From: Amyelois transitella
Lineage: Eukaryota > Arthropoda > Insecta > Lepidoptera > Pyralidae
Direction of reading: 5' to 3'
Length of the DNA: 64,000 nt
Assembly: GCF_032362555.1 (NCBI RefSeq)
Contig: NC_083507.1
Location: 1,305,001-1,369,000, forward strand
Shown here: positions 1 through 12,280 of the stretch, piece after piece
Numbering within the stretch: position 1 is the stretch's first letter
Layout of the letters: the number at the start of each line of letters is the position of its first letter
Program-made: the position numbers and the translations under genes
Notes under the pieces: generated by a model
The model's input: the letters and a program-made list of their open reading frames with translations, nothing else
What the model was told of the DNA's origin: nothing
Databases searched by the model: none

Positions 1-2640
1 GGAAATAAATAACTATATTTATCTCTTTTAACATTGGATATCCCCGGTCGTGGTATGAGCATCTCTTGTAGTAATGAGTATAAACTGTGGATTTCATTAG
101 CAAATATGTTGGTCTTCATGTAGACGAAAGCTTAAAGTCTATATACCTAGAGTGAAGGTGGAAGAAGATCTATCAGAACTCTTACATTTTAAAGCAGGGA
201 AATTTTCTTATGGCGCCCCCTGAGACTTGGCCCCTAAAACGGTCGCTTACTACCTATGGTAAGTCCGGCACAGCCTTATTGAGTGATTTAGTACACCGCT
301 GATGAAGACTACTGGTAATTGACACATTTACGCCTCGACGATGATGTAAATGCTAAACAAATTGAGCTTTAATTGATTTTATTTATGTATCTATTGGTAC
401 CAACGACATTACAAGCAGCGGTATATGTTTTTCACGCATATAAGTAATATATTATTCATTTTTATATAATTACTAGCTGTGCCCGAGTGGAATAGTTATT
501 TTGGGCATCATTGAAGCCATCAAGTATGAATAATTTACCCCTTCTTTTTCACATTTTCCATTATTTCTTCGTTCCTAATAGTTGCAGCGTGATGTTATAG
601 CCTAACTAAAGCTTTCCTCGGTAATTATTCAACACAGCATTTTTCAATTCGAACCAGTAATTCCTGAGATTAGCGCGTTCAAACAAACTCTTCAGCTTTA
701 TAATCTTTTTATGTATCTATTGGTACCAACGACATTACAAGCAGTGGTAGGTACTATGGGAAATACTTTTCCTTCATCCAAAGAAACTATGTAGGTATGT
801 AACTTTGAGTAGTCTACAACTTAGAGACTAAGAACTTAAGACTAACTTAGAGTTACAATTTTGGCAGAATACTTAAAGGTATGTAATGATCATTCGGTTA
901 CATAATCCCAAGTCTTTAATGATAAACTCATTTGATTGCGAACCTCTGACATTGATGATGATAAGAGTACGTTACGAAAGCAACAATACTTAAAACAAAT
1001 TTTCCCTTTAGGCGACTACATCAATAGGACTATAGAAACGGTTTGTCTGTGTCTATCACCGATTCTCTAAAATAAAACGACGCTTACTAAACAAAGATTT
1101 AATTAAATCCTTCAGTAATCCTACACCATGGATTTTACGTCCATCCTGTCGCCAGGAGCTGCAGACGGTGTGATTGTCTCGAAACAAGCCTCGTTAAACT
1201 TTAATTAACGACTTAATTTGTGTCCGAGTCGTTGATATGCAAATATTTAGACGACATGTTGATTTTCATTATATTTATTATTTTTAAATATGGCTGAGAA
1301 ATTTGTCGCCAACACTTGATTTATATTTGAGCTATGAAAATACATAGTTATAATTTTTGTCATGTCAGCCGACAAAATTACACGTGCTTTTTAATATACA
1401 TTCAGAAAATTTAATAATAATAACATATACCTACATACTTATGCTCTTATGTATTGCGGTTACCAATAATACATACTGGCCACTAACATGCTAAAAAAGA
1501 GAAAATAATCTACTTGAAATTCGAACGTGTACAACGCAATAAGAATTATCTATTTTTATTATTATCTGTGGAAACGTAACAGCTGACAGTCGTCAGCAAT
1601 CATCCATTTGATTTGTTTTCTTTATTTTTATTGTCGCAACGGTAGGTTGGACTTCTTAATATGTAAACATTTTCATCATAAACATGTGACACAATGACCT
1701 GTGTTACAAATGACTATCAAAACAATAATTTCTTCTTCATGACATTTACTTTGATTTAGATATTCGTTATAATGTTAACTCATAATTTATTCTTGCACTC
1801 CTCACTTTTCTGGAGAGGAGCCCGGGGTACGCATATGTCTACGATTAAATAGCAAAAGTGTATTTAGTTTCATACCTACATAAGATTCGCTCCTTGAATG
1901 TGCACTCACTTTTTATTCGGTAGGTAAGTAAGAATACCACAGACATAATTAAACAAATGATTATACGTAGGTTTAGTTTATTGGTAACCGATGATTTTAC
2001 GATGAAGATAAACGTGAGGAAACCTTGACTTTCACGCAACTGAATTTATAACTATGATCCAATTCGGGTTAAATTCTCCTGCAAAGGTATGATTTACATA
2101 CATTCATACATATATTCACGTTTATATCCCTTGCGGACTAGACAGAGCCAACAGACTTGAAAAGACTGACAGGCCACGTTCAGCTTTTTTGGTTAAGGTT
2201 TAGGTTTGATTTACATACATACATAAAATCACGCCTCTTTCCTGGAGGGGTAGGCAGAGAAGGGTAGGGTTTGATTTACCTACCAAAAAAAGGATCGCTG
2301 TTATTGTGACACCCCGGGCTCCTCTCCAGAGAAGTGTGGAGGTAACCGGCGCTTACGCAAGTTTATAAAAACAACATTATAAAGGAAGCATTCAGTTATT
2401 ATTATGTACCCAATGAAATGAACTTTATAGTCAATTTATTTTAATTAATTCGTAAGATCGTGTGTCCCAGTTCCATCAATTGGTATAACGGTTGCCACTT
2501 CATTCACTGATATCGTTCTTTTAAAGTTCTCACTACCTTCAAAATACATATAATGTGAAAAACTTAAGTGAGAGACTTATTAATCTTTTGGAGCACATGA
2601 TATTGACATAATTAGAAAACAGCTACATCTCAATTATAAT

Positions 2641-2895
2641 GCATACATATATAATCACGTCTATATCCCTTGCGGGGTAGACAGAGCCAACAGTCTAGAA
2701 AATACTAATTGGCCACGTTCAGCTGTTTATCTTAATGATAGAATCGAGATTCATATATTGACAGGTTGCTAGCCCGTCGCTTGAAATGATAATACCAAGT
2801 TTATAAACATATCCCTTTGTCGGCTTTTACGACACCCATTGGAAAGAGATGGAGTTGTCCTATTCCTTTATGCATTGGTGCCGGGAACCACACGG
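2641..2895 (+). repeat. SINE-like repeat (about 260-bp family), near-complete copy
   Basis: It runs from an ATAC-rich end through CCTTGCGGGGTAGACAGAG and GTGACAGGTTGCTAGCCC to GGTGCCGGGAACCACACGG. About 35 copies of this family lie in the window on both strands. No clear pol III A and B boxes are visible. One end carries (CATA)n, which is (ATGT)n on the other strand, as at the end of the LINE family described at 57661-58203. Confidence 0.8.
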
Positions 2896-3228
2896 AATTA
2901 TAAAGACTTACTTAAGTATAAGATATTATTAAGAGGCAAAGTTTGTAACTTTGGTTGTAAGGGCTTATCTTCGGATATACTGAACCGATTATGAAAATTC
3001 TTTCACCGTTATAAAGATAAATTAGTTCCGCCAACCGATGCGGGTCTTAAGGCTCGTCATAAGCTGTAAATATGTAAAACATTTGTATAGACCATTAGCG
3101 AAAGATAAAACTTAACATAAAAAAATAACTTCATCTCTCAGTTCCAAATATTATATGTAGTGCTACAAATATAGATTTTTCTGTAATGGTTCAAAGAATA
3201 AGGTGCATCTTTTTTTCAGTTTCATTCT

Positions 3229-3408
3229 TACATACATACATATTACACATCTATATCCTTTGCGGGGTAGACAGAGCCAACAGTCTTGAAAAGACTGATA
3301 GGCCACGTTCAGCTATTTGGCTTTAAGATAGAATTGAGATTCAAATAGTGACAGGTTGCTAGCCCATCGCCTAAAAGAAGAATCCCAAGTTTATAAGCCT
3401 ACCCATAG
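3229..3408 (+). repeat. SINE-like repeat (260-bp family), truncated
   Basis: It keeps the (CATA)n end, the CGGGGTAGACAGAGCC block and the CAGGTTGCTAGCCC block, and stops before the ACCACACGG end. Confidence 0.75.
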
Positions 3409-3478
3409 ATTCAGTTTCAGCTTTGCATAATGTCCGCATAAAATGGCTGTGAACTACTGATGGGCAGATGGATATTTT

Positions 3479-3610
3479 TCTACTAATATTATGAATGCGA
3501 AAGTTTGTGAGTATGTCACTGTGGATGTTTGTTACTCTTTCACGCAAAAACTACTGAACCGATTACGGCGGGATTGATTCCATGCGAACGAAGTCGCGGG
3601 CGGCCTCTAG
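3479..3610 (+). mobile_element. Helitron-like non-autonomous element, internally deleted
   Basis: It starts TCTACTAATATTATGAATGC and ends GTCGCGGGCGGCCTCTAG. The TC start and CTAG end fit a Helitron. Compared with the copies at 39084-39280 and 39369-39573, a middle block is missing. Confidence 0.55.
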
Positions 3611-3923
3611 TCTTAAATTAAATATTCGTTCCCGTACTCCTCCGAAACGGCTTGACCGATTCTCATAAAATTTTGTGAGCATATTGAATAGGTCTGAGAA
3701 TCGGCCAACATCTATTTTTCATACCCCTTAGTGATAAGGGTTGTCCACCCTTTACATTTTTTTAACTAGAAATTACCAAAAAAAAAAATTTTTATATATG
3801 ACAAAACAACGTTTGCCGGGACAGCTAGTGAAACTATAAGTTCCGTTATATGTATGCCATTGTCTATGGAACTCCAATAAAACAAACAAACATGCACGCG
3901 AAGCCATCTGCACAAACTAGTAT

Positions 3924-4208
3924 ACATACATACATACGTATGGTCACATCTATATCCCTTGCGGGGTAGACAGAGCCAACAGTCTTGAAAAGACTGAATG
4001 GGCAAGTTCAGCTATTTGGCTTTAAGATAGAATTGAGATTCAAATAGTGACAGGTTGCTAGCCCATCGCCTAAAAGAAGAATCCCAAGTTTAAAAGCCTA
4101 TCCCTTAGTCGCCTTTTACGACATCCTCGGGAAAGAGATTGACTGGTCCTATTCTTTTTTGTACCGATACAAAAAAGAATTACCGATACAAAGAAGAACC
4201 ACACGGCA
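3924..4208 (+). repeat. SINE-like repeat (260-bp family), full copy with a short internal duplication
   Basis: All blocks of the family are present. Near the 3' end, 'accgatacaaaaaagaat' is followed by a second near-copy before ACCACACGGCAC. Confidence 0.8.
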
Positions 4209-4750
4209 CTAGTACACATTACAGTTAGTAACCAATGCTACCAATAATTTATCGCGTCATACATTTCAACATACGCAAACTAAAATCGTCTGTTTGTTTA
4301 TGCATGGCTCACGTACATTTGTGCATGGCTCACGTACATAGTAACACGGCAAGCGTGTTCAGTGCATCAACATGACCCTTTGCAAGTTGCAAACTCAGCT
4401 GACCAGGTGTGAGATAAGTGCATTGGGTCTCGTGAGATTAAATTTCTAACCGACTGTAAGAAAGGTGAGTAGCTAAGTTTGACACATCGATTTTATTGTA
4501 AGTGTAATCGATACGAAAGTCAAGCTGCCGCGTCTGTGAAAAATTTGCATGATTTTTTTTTTACAGCGTGTAATGAATACGGATAAAGGTGTGGTCCAAT
4601 TGTTCTTAATTTTTTTTTTTAAAGCTAATGTTTTTGTGGGCAAAAATATATATGATAAGTTTTCTAAATTTAAATGTTTGAAGATTAGCGGTGATGGGTA
4701 CCTGCTATTTGATACAGGTAGCTGTTCTTAATTACAGTGTGTGATGAAAT

Positions 4751-5016
4751 TACATACTTATAATGACGTCTATGTCCCTTGCGGGGTAATCATCATCATA
4801 TCATCCCTGTTAGTATTGAAAAGACTGATAGGCCACGTTCATCTGTTTGGCTTTATGATAGAATTGAGATTCAAATAGTGACAAGTTGCTAGCCCATCGC
4901 CAATGTAGAATCTCAAGTTTATAAGTTCTGTCTCTTAGTTGCCTTTTACGACATCCATGGGAATGAGACGGAGTGGTCCTATTATTTTGTTTATTGGTGC
5001 CGGGAATCACACGGCA
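4751..5016 (+). repeat. SINE-like repeat (260-bp family), full but diverged
   Basis: The CGGGGTA block is interrupted by a short 'atcatcatcatatcatcc' segment. The rest runs to GGAATCACACGGCA. Confidence 0.75.
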
Positions 5017-5555
5017 GTGTGTAATAATGATACTAATGTGACTTTTGGAACTATTTAATGTTTTCCACTAGTCCAATTGAATTCTCCCATGGAGGGATTT
5101 CGTTAGTTTTATGTGTCCCATGGGTCAACTGATGTTGAAAGTTGTATAGCGCACTGGCCGCTAAGAAAAAAAGTAAATTTTTAGAAAAAGAAAAATGACG
5201 GTCTTCTATTGTTAATTTTCACAACCATGATTTAAGACGAATTGAAGTTAGGATTATTTTTATGTATTAAGTTTTTTAAAATAGTTTTTTTTATTTTTAC
5301 CAACATCCAGTATTTTATTTTACATCCCGGTTAATTATTTAAACAAGTGGAACGAAATCGTCTCAAATGTCCCACCATGAGACAGCTCTGTGGGAGTAGT
5401 GGAATACTTAGACGGAATATTGTGAATAGTGTCGAAAAAGCGGAAGCCACGTACAGTTGGAAGGCTTGATATTCAGATTGTGACCGCGGCATCATCGCTT
5501 AAAAGAAGAATCCCAAGTTTATTAGTTTATAGTTTATACATACATGGTTTTTCAC

Positions 5556-5860
5556 GCATATATAAAGAAGATGTAGTTACAGGAATAGAAAAGGGTATGT
5601 TAAGTTATGTTAAGTTGGTTTGGTCATGTGTAGAAGATGAATGAAAGCAGGTTGACTAAGAGTGTGGAGGGAAAGGTCGGAGTGGGAAGACCTAGACGAA
5701 CGTATCTTGATCAAATTAAGGACGTCCTGGTAAAGGGTCAGGTCAAGAGTACCCGAAACCACCGAGCTTGAAGAGAGTTATGAATGTGAATGAAGCGAAG
5801 GAAGTATGCAGAGATCGTGGCATGTGGAAAGGTGTAGTCTCAGCCTATCCCTTTGGGAAA
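5556..5860 (+). mobile_element. LINE 3' fragment (C-terminal ORF2 tail), broken
   Basis: The translation in shifting frames reads EDVVTGIEKGML, VGRPRRTYLDQIKDVLVKG and KRVMNVNEAKEVCRDRG, matching the longer copies at 25727-26232 and 57661-58203. Frameshifts make it a dead 5'-truncated copy. Confidence 0.75.
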
Positions 5861-6239
5861 AAGGCAAATGCGAGAGCACTGCACCACTCCCATAATACAA
5901 TACAATACAATGCAAATTATCTTTTTGCCCATAAAAAATACATATGTTCTTAGTAGAAACATACATTATGAATATGTTGAGCAAAGGCGGACTAATCGCT
6001 AAGCAATCTCCTCCAGCCAACATTTGGGTAGTGATAGGTAAAATCCTGAACTGGGTGGGTGGCCTACCCCTCCGGGAAAGAGGCTTGATTTTATGTATGT
6101 ATGTATTATGTATTTTAATATAGTATATTAAGGCTAGTTTCATAATATGGATTCTGTTATAAAAACGAATTCACCATTAACTACTCAGTTTTAGCATGGT
6201 CGACAATGATGATTATGATAGCATAGTATATATATGCCT

Positions 6240-6386
6240 AGTAGCAACCTGTCACTATTAGAATCTCAATTCTATAATTAAGCCTAACAGCTGAACTTGG
6301 CCTTTCAGTCTTTCATGACTGCTGGCTCCCGTCTACCCCGCAAGGGATATAGACGTAACTGTGTGTGTATATGTATGTATGTAGTA
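6240..6386 (-). repeat. SINE-like repeat (260-bp family), truncated minus copy
   Basis: It runs from TAGCAACCTGTCACTATT to CTACCCCGCAAGGGATATAG and the (ATGT)n tail. Confidence 0.75.
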
Positions 6387-6834
6387 GTAAATATAGTATA
6401 ATATAGATAATATTATAATATGGATTTAGGTATTAAAAGATGTTACCATTAACAACTCAGTTTTGGCGATGATTATGATTTGTAAAAAGCGGGCTAAACT
6501 GCACCGGTGTTGCACATTTGCCTGAAAAAAAAAACAATGCGAAACTACTGACTTTCAAGTTCAACAAGAACATCTTTCTGCCAATTTTATATCGATCAAC
6601 GTCAAAATCTGTCCAGCGGTGCGGTGTTGCCAACTCAGCACCCGACACTTAATCTAGCTCCTTTTTCACTACGTCAGCGCCCATATTAGGCGCCTAATTT
6701 TTAGTAATCAGGCGCTATTTTCTATCAATAAATTATACACAGTTTCTTATTCTAGGGTTTCATGGACTTTTTTTTTAAGGAATTGAGATATAATACCAAA
6801 TAGAAAACAAAGTTAATTGAAGAAGATGTTTTAT

Positions 6835-7160
6835 ATTGCATCCTCACCTCTCTAGAGAGGAACCCGGGGTATGTCTTCGACCATACACGTAGCAACTCCC
6901 ATTTGGCCTCTGCAACCTTTGCAGGTAAAACCTAATCTGAATTGGATCCGTGGTTACACATCCAGTTGCCTGAATGTGCAGGTTTTCGCACGATGTTTTC
7001 CCTCACCGTAAGAGCATTGGTTAGTATTCAAAGTTATGTACATAACTTTGAAAATAGTCATTGATAAATGGTCGAGGTGAGATTTGAACCTGTGCCTTTC
7101 TGCGCATCTCGGAATTTAACCAGGCAACTTACCAATTCAACCACCGACGCACTTAGACAT
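6835..7160 (-). repeat. tRNA-like SINE copy
   Basis: On the minus strand a tRNA-like head containing a B-box-like GGTTCAAATCTCACC is followed by the TAAGAGCATTGG and GCAGGTTTTCGCACG blocks. A related copy in the other orientation lies at 60257-60555, and a partial one near 55340-55535. Confidence 0.6.
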
Positions 7161-7493
7161 CTAACATAAGCACTTGTAATTTATTGTAGTGCAATAAAGA
7201 GTTAATATTTTGTATTGTTGTTGGCAAATCAGGTAATTTAGCGCTTTTTTGAGACCGATTTAGCGCCTTCTCGTCGGGAGGAGTTGGTTACTCACACAGC
7301 GATATCGAATCGATCTTCTTACTGACTCAGTTAAGCTACATCGGTCAACTCATTTCTTTTTTGGTCTCGTGATTTTCTTCACGAAACGCTAATTTTATTT
7401 CAATGTAACAAAATATAGATTCTTGTGTTTTCCATACTATTCAAATAGCACATTTTATCATTCACAGTAAAGATATCTTTAACAATTTCGGCG

Positions 7494-9203
7494 ATGGAGA
7501 CTGATGAAGTGGTGCCTGAAAACGGAGACATGTTCGTACATCGATTAAAACAACTAACTGATGATGAGAAAAAGAGACTGGAGGAACAGAATAACCGTAT
7601 GATTCCAGAGTCCAAAGCGGTTAAATTGGAGAAAGAAGCGAAACGTCATTGGGATATATTTTACAAGCGGAATGAGACGAAATTCTTCAGAGACCGGCAT
7701 TGGACGACACGTGAGTTTCAAGAGTTGATAAATTTCAATGCAGATCAACGCATCGTGTATTTAGAATTGGGATGTGGTGTCGGGAACATGATTTACCCAC
7801 TAGTTGAGGAAGGATTCTCAAATTTCTACTTCTACGCTTGTGACTTTTCGCCACGTGCTGTCGACTTCGTAAAGGCGAATAAATTGTACGATGAGAACAA
7901 AATGAAGGCGTTTTGTGCTGATCTAACTACTGAAGACTTATTCGAGAATGTTCCTGAAGGTTCTGCGGATATAGCGAGCTTGATATTCGTGTTGTCAGCT
8001 ATCCAGCCGGCGTCCTGGGGGCACGTTGCCCGCGTGGCTTTCCGCGCGCTCAAACCTGGTGGCGTGTTGCTCTTCAGAGACTATGGGAGATATGACATGG
8101 CACAGCTGAGATTCAAGCCAGGACACAAGATTGCTGAGAATTTTTACATGAGACAAGATGGCACAAGGTTGGTATAATTTATAATCTCCTTCCTAGCATA
8201 TCAGCATCCAAACCGAATATAACCCTGTGTTACTTAAAATGCAACTGAAATCCCATCTAAATTACAATGCTCCGCACGAGTCGGCTAGCCAAAATGGCTG
8301 GTTTTGACTTTATGAGAGCATAGATCAATATGTGTGCCCCTATGGTGGCTCTCAGTATGCTGAGTCAACTTTCCTAGCAACCAGACATTTATTGTTTTAC
8401 TCATTTGTCATATTTGCGATACTTCTACCATAATACCATTGTCTTAAAGAATACCAAATTTTTAAGCCCATCCCTTGGTTGCCTTTTACGACATCCATGG
8501 GAACAAGATAGAGTGGTACCTATTTGTTTATTGATGGCACATGGCAAATAAAAATTAAAACTGTTCAATCTTTAATGCGCACTATAAATTTTACAAGGAT
8601 GGTGACACTAATACTCAATTCATATCCACAGAAGCTACTACTTCACGGAAGAGGAGTTAGCAAAAGTGTTCACTGAAGCTGGTTTCGACATCCTTATGAA
8701 CACGTACGTTGAACGCCGCACTGTCAACGTCAAAGAAGGCATCAACGCGCCTCGCATCTTTGTACAGGGGAAATACCAGAAGCCTACAGTGAACGGTAAG
8801 TTAATATAATACCATACACATGCGTACATGTGGTCACTTAAAAGTATTGTATGTTAGAATGTGGGTATTTTACTATAAGGATACTAAATTTCATGAGAAT
8901 CTGTGAAGCAGTTTAGCTGGAAAAGTGGAACAGACAGACAGACTTTCGCATTTATAATGTTATGTATCTAAAGGATTTCAAACATAACTTCTTACTAAGT
9001 ATTGCAATCTCAGGAATAGGAGCCTGCAGAAATAGCCCATTTACAATTTTACATTAAACTCGGAATGATGAAAAATGCTAACCATTGAATTAACAGTGAT
9101 TTGCATGTATATTAGCTCTAGCTGACTGTATCTTACCCAGTTTTTAATCATTTTGTTCTAAAATCTTTGGATATTAACTTGATAATTCTGTTTCACAGAT
9201 TGA
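7494..9203 (+). CDS. METTL6: METTL6-like tRNA N3-methylcytidine methyltransferase
   Basis: A class I SAM-dependent methyltransferase of the METTL2/6/8 family, which forms 3-methylcytidine at position 32 of the tRNA anticodon loop. Exons are 7494-8167, 8632-8795 and 9199-9203. Donors gttggt and gtaagt and acceptors ccacag and tttcacag keep the frame across AGA and GAT codons. The product is about 280 aa, close to human METTL6. The block RHWDIFYKRNETKFFRDRHW (residues 51-70), the SAM-binding motif LELGCGVGN (about 90-98), ACDFSPRAV and LKPGGVLLFRDYG are typical of METTL6 rather than METTL2. The ATG at 7494 is the first in frame and gives the family's N-terminus. The stop falls 5 nt into exon 3, so the remaining downstream exons are 3' UTR or host-gene exons. 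Skipping 9199-9247 would instead add a tail that stays open through three further short exons. Confidence 0.9.
8459..8547 (+). repeat. SINE-like repeat fragment in METTL6 intron 1
   Basis: Only the distal block remains, with CCTTTTACGACATCCATGGG and the TGGCACATGGCA end. Confidence 0.6.
9062..9128 (+). ncRNA. Box C/D snoRNA, 18S guide (U57/snR51-like)
   Basis: It lies in the intron 8796-9198. Box C ATGATGA is at 9065-9071 and box D CTGA at 9122-9125. The D box ends 73 nt before the 3' splice site, the usual position of intronic box C/D snoRNAs in animals. The guide before box D, ATTAGCTCTAG, is complementary to the conserved 18S segment CTAGAGCTAAT. By the D+5 rule it points to the A of CUAGAGC, which I recall as the U57 target in human and the snR51 target in yeast. 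The boxes and complementarity are seen; the name rests on recalled rRNA sequence. Confidence 0.85.
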
Positions 9204-9509
9204 GAACACAAAGGAACAATTTGGGATAAAAATGAATGAAGGAAAAGGTATGTTTCACTGTTTTATTTAAATTGTGGATTAATTCCATATTTTTTTGTTT
9301 TTACCCTGACCCTTCCCATATAAAGCTAATATTGTTTTTGTGGAATACAAAGATGTCAAGCATCAATGATTTATAACAGGATAAGGCCCTGTCTACCCCA
9401 TAATGGATAGGCAAGACATATAAATTCCTCTAATCAAATCATGCTAGAATTATACAAACGACAATACATTACTATTTATGACTTTAGAGAGAGCTCCTTA
9501 ACATCTTAT

Positions 9510-9660
9510 TAAAAAACTGAAAGGCCATATTCAGCCGTTTGGCTTAATGATAAAATTGAGATTCAAATAGTGAAATGAATCAAATAACTATTCCAAGAAG
9601 AATCCCATAGTGAAATGAATTTTAAAAAAAAATATCCCAAGAAGAATCCCAAGTTAAAGC
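9510..9660 (+). repeat. Degenerate SINE-like repeat (260-bp family)
   Basis: It keeps ACTGAAAGGCCATATTCAGC, GATTCAAATAGTGA and a doubled AAGAAGAATCCCA block; the ends are lost. Confidence 0.5.
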
Positions 9661-9695
9661 CTATGTTGTATATAAATTTATTTATGATTTATCAT

Positions 9696-9765
9696 ACTAA
9701 TGATGACATCGCAGTGCAGCAGATAACCTTGGTGTCCTCACAGCGGGTATCAAACAGATTAGGGA
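9696..9765 (+). ncRNA. Possible box C/D-like RNA in the intron 9248-9953 (weak)
   Basis: A box-C-like ATGATGA at 9700-9706 is followed about 50 nt later by CAGA, a D-box variant, and short CTAA/TTAG arms flank the pair. It lies about 190 nt from the acceptor, which is atypical. A CTGA at 9882-9885 sits at the normal distance of 68 nt but has no convincing box C. This intron may hold a decayed or H/ACA-type RNA, or none. Confidence 0.2.
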
Positions 9766-10131
9766 ACAATTTGATATTAACTTGGTAATTTGTAATTAAT
9801 TTATCTTTGTATATTCTTCAAAATTGTAGATCAGGGCCCTGCTGTGAGGTCTGATGAGCTTGAAAGCTTTTCATAAGCCGTCTGAAACATGTTTGTGAAA
9901 TGTATTTTGTTAAGCACTAGACTTAAATTGATGCTATTTTCGTTTGTTTACAGATCTTTGCATGTGGGAGGTGTTGATTGAAATTGGTAAGTTTCTTCCC
10001 ACTATTATTTTAAATGTTTAGAATTAGTAAAAATGTGTTTATTTCGCTTTCACACAAAAACTACTGAACGGATTTAAATGATACTTGTAGTTATATAGCT
10101 TAGAAATATTGTTATAACCATATTATCCAAG

Positions 10132-12250
10132 GACTAGCCCGCGACTTCGTACACGCGGAATAGTTATTTTGGGCATCATTAAAGAAGGATGAATAATTTT
10201 CCCCGTTTTTTTCACATATTCCATTATTTCTTGGCTCCTTATGTTTGCAGCGTGATGTTATATAGCCTTAAGCCTTCCTCGATAAATGGTCTATTCAACG
10301 CAACAAGAATTTTTGAATTCGACGTTCAAACAAACAAGCTCTTCAGCTTTATAATAGAGCAAGAGCCCGTGAACGCCAGACATACCTTATTTTGTAAAAG
10401 CTGAAAGTTTCTGTAAATATGCCTCTAGTACAGGTAGGAACGATCCCCACCTATGGTACTCAGGCAGTGGTTGCTTTGGCAGGTAGCAGGTAATAAAGGT
10501 ATACTTTTTTCAACCTGAAATTCGTTAATTTGTAAAGCTCAATTTTTTGATATTTTATCCGTAATAATACACAAACTCGCGTTACTCATTGCCAGACACG
10601 TACTATGGTTGCAACCCCTTGCCAGACACCCCTAAACTATAATATTTTGTAACTCTACTTACGTCATTTTGTAAAATCTGAATTTAATACATATTTTTCG
10701 GGGAATTATTCAAACAAAGTTTCTGAAGTAGCCAGACATTTTTGAAGGTTCTATTATCCTGCCAGACGCATTTGAGTGAGCAAAAGATGCAAGAGTGCGG
10801 AGTATATGTAGTAACTGGAGCGAGTGGAACAGAGTGGGTATCGTTCAGCGGACGGTTATACACGCATAGTAAACGTTGTAATATTAATTTGTGCTCGTTG
10901 TAAAATAAATTTGATCCAGTTTTAATAAAGTGCTATCATGAGTGACTAAAAAGAAGACGGAGTTTGCTTTGTCTGTAAAAAAAAGACTTTCAAAAAATAT
11001 CAGACTATTTTAAAATTACGAAAAACACATAACCTCAAATATAAAGAGATTATTTTATAAAATGAACTTCATATAACTTAAAAATAATATGAATAATTGT
11101 TTCGTTTTTTCACAGTATTAATATTTTGTTATACAGGGTGACATTTAAAACAACTGCATTCTTTTAAACATACACTACACCCATGTTTCTGAGCTGTTTG
11201 AGCCTATTTTTATTTAAATTAAACGTCATCATTTTCACATTTAAAAAGCCCTCAAAAACTACGTCACACGCTTTATTATAGACCAATACTACAAAAATAA
11301 ATTAAAACTAAACATGTAAATAAATGTCTGAAAAATAAATTATTTTTCTTGTATCAAGATCAAGTAAAATACAGAGTTGTCGAGATCGCTCAGCTAAATG
11401 AATTGTATCGTTGACCTTTGAATCTTACGCGTCGCTTTTCCGCCGCCCGGGGTGATATGACGTGTTTAGGATCGTGGATTTTGATACTTTTATTTTTTTT
11501 CGTACTTTCTGAAATATGAATCGATATTTTTCTTTTAACGTTTTTAAATATCCTATAGATGAGTACACTTAACAGTTAAATTTATGCAGTTGAATTAAAA
11601 GTCACCCTGTATAATTCTTAATGAACATTGTTTTCAAAATTTTGTATGTAATGCTTTTATTTAATATTTTTTTTTGATAAATTAGAAAAAGAGACCGCAT
11701 AATAAACGACAGCTGATGCGCAATGAAACGTCGCAAGAAACCGAACGCTCTGTCCCACTCGCTCCAGTTACTACATATGCTCCGCACTCTTGCATCTTTT
11801 GCTCACTCCAATGCGTCTGGCAGGATAATAGAACCTTCAAAAATGTCTGGCTAATACAGAAACGTTGTTTGAATAATTCCCCGAAAAATATGTATTAAAT
11901 TCAGATTTTACAAAATGACGTAAGTAGAGTTACAAAATATTATAGTTTAGGGGTGTCTGGCAAGGGGTTGCAACCATAGTACGTGTCTGGCAATGAGTAA
12001 CGCGAGTTTGTGTATTATTACGGATAAAATATCAAAAAATTGAGCTTTACAAATTAACGAATTTCAGGTTGAAAAAGTATACCTTTATTACCTGCTACCT
12101 GCCAAAGCAACCACTGCCTGAGTACCATAGGTGGGGATCGTTCCTACCTGTACTAGAGGCATATTTACAGAAACTTTCAGCTTTTACAAAATCAGGTATG
12201 TCTGGCGTTCACGGGCTCTTGGGCTATAATATTAGTATAGATAATTATAA
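10132..12250 (-). mobile_element. Helitron-like element split by a long-TIR element
   Basis: The left part has CCCGCGACTTCGTACACGCG, GGGCATCATT and CAACGTTC-type blocks shared with copies at 53789-54154 and 54629-54910. The right terminus TTAGTATAGAT lies beyond the inserted element 10357-12224. Removing that insert and one copy of TATAATA restores the usual CTTTATAATATTAGTATAG end. Confidence 0.6.
10357..12224. mobile_element. 1.87-kb DNA transposon with 480-bp terminal inverted repeats
   Basis: The left arm 10357-10836 and the right arm 11746-12224 are near-perfect reverse complements. The tips share CAAGAGCCCGTGAACGCCAG. A 7-bp direct repeat TATAATA flanks it (10350-10356 and 12225-12231). 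The interior of about 910 bp has no long ORF. A short frame from ATG 10938 reads MSD, a stop, then KEDGVCFVCKKKTFKKY, which looks like the decayed start of a CxxC protein. It sits in the intron before exon 12421-12462. The superfamily is not clear to me; the TSD length is compatible with P-like or foldback-type elements. Confidence 0.8.
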
Positions 12251-12280
12251 AACACATATAACTTACTGAAGTAGAATATT

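Larger units (their letters stand above)
1..7493. other. Gene-free left flank made of dispersed repeats
   Basis: I see no exon chain or long ORF here. The stretch holds Helitron-like fragments (about 475-735 and 3479-3610), SINE-like copies (2641-2895, 3229-3408, 3924-4208, 4751-5016, 6240-6386), LINE 3' tails (2214-2262, 5556-5860, 6055-6106) and a tRNA-like SINE copy (6835-7160). The short ORFs are fragments of these repeats or chance frames in AT-rich DNA. The last 250 bp should hold the promoter of the methyltransferase gene, but I see no clear core element. Confidence 0.7.
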
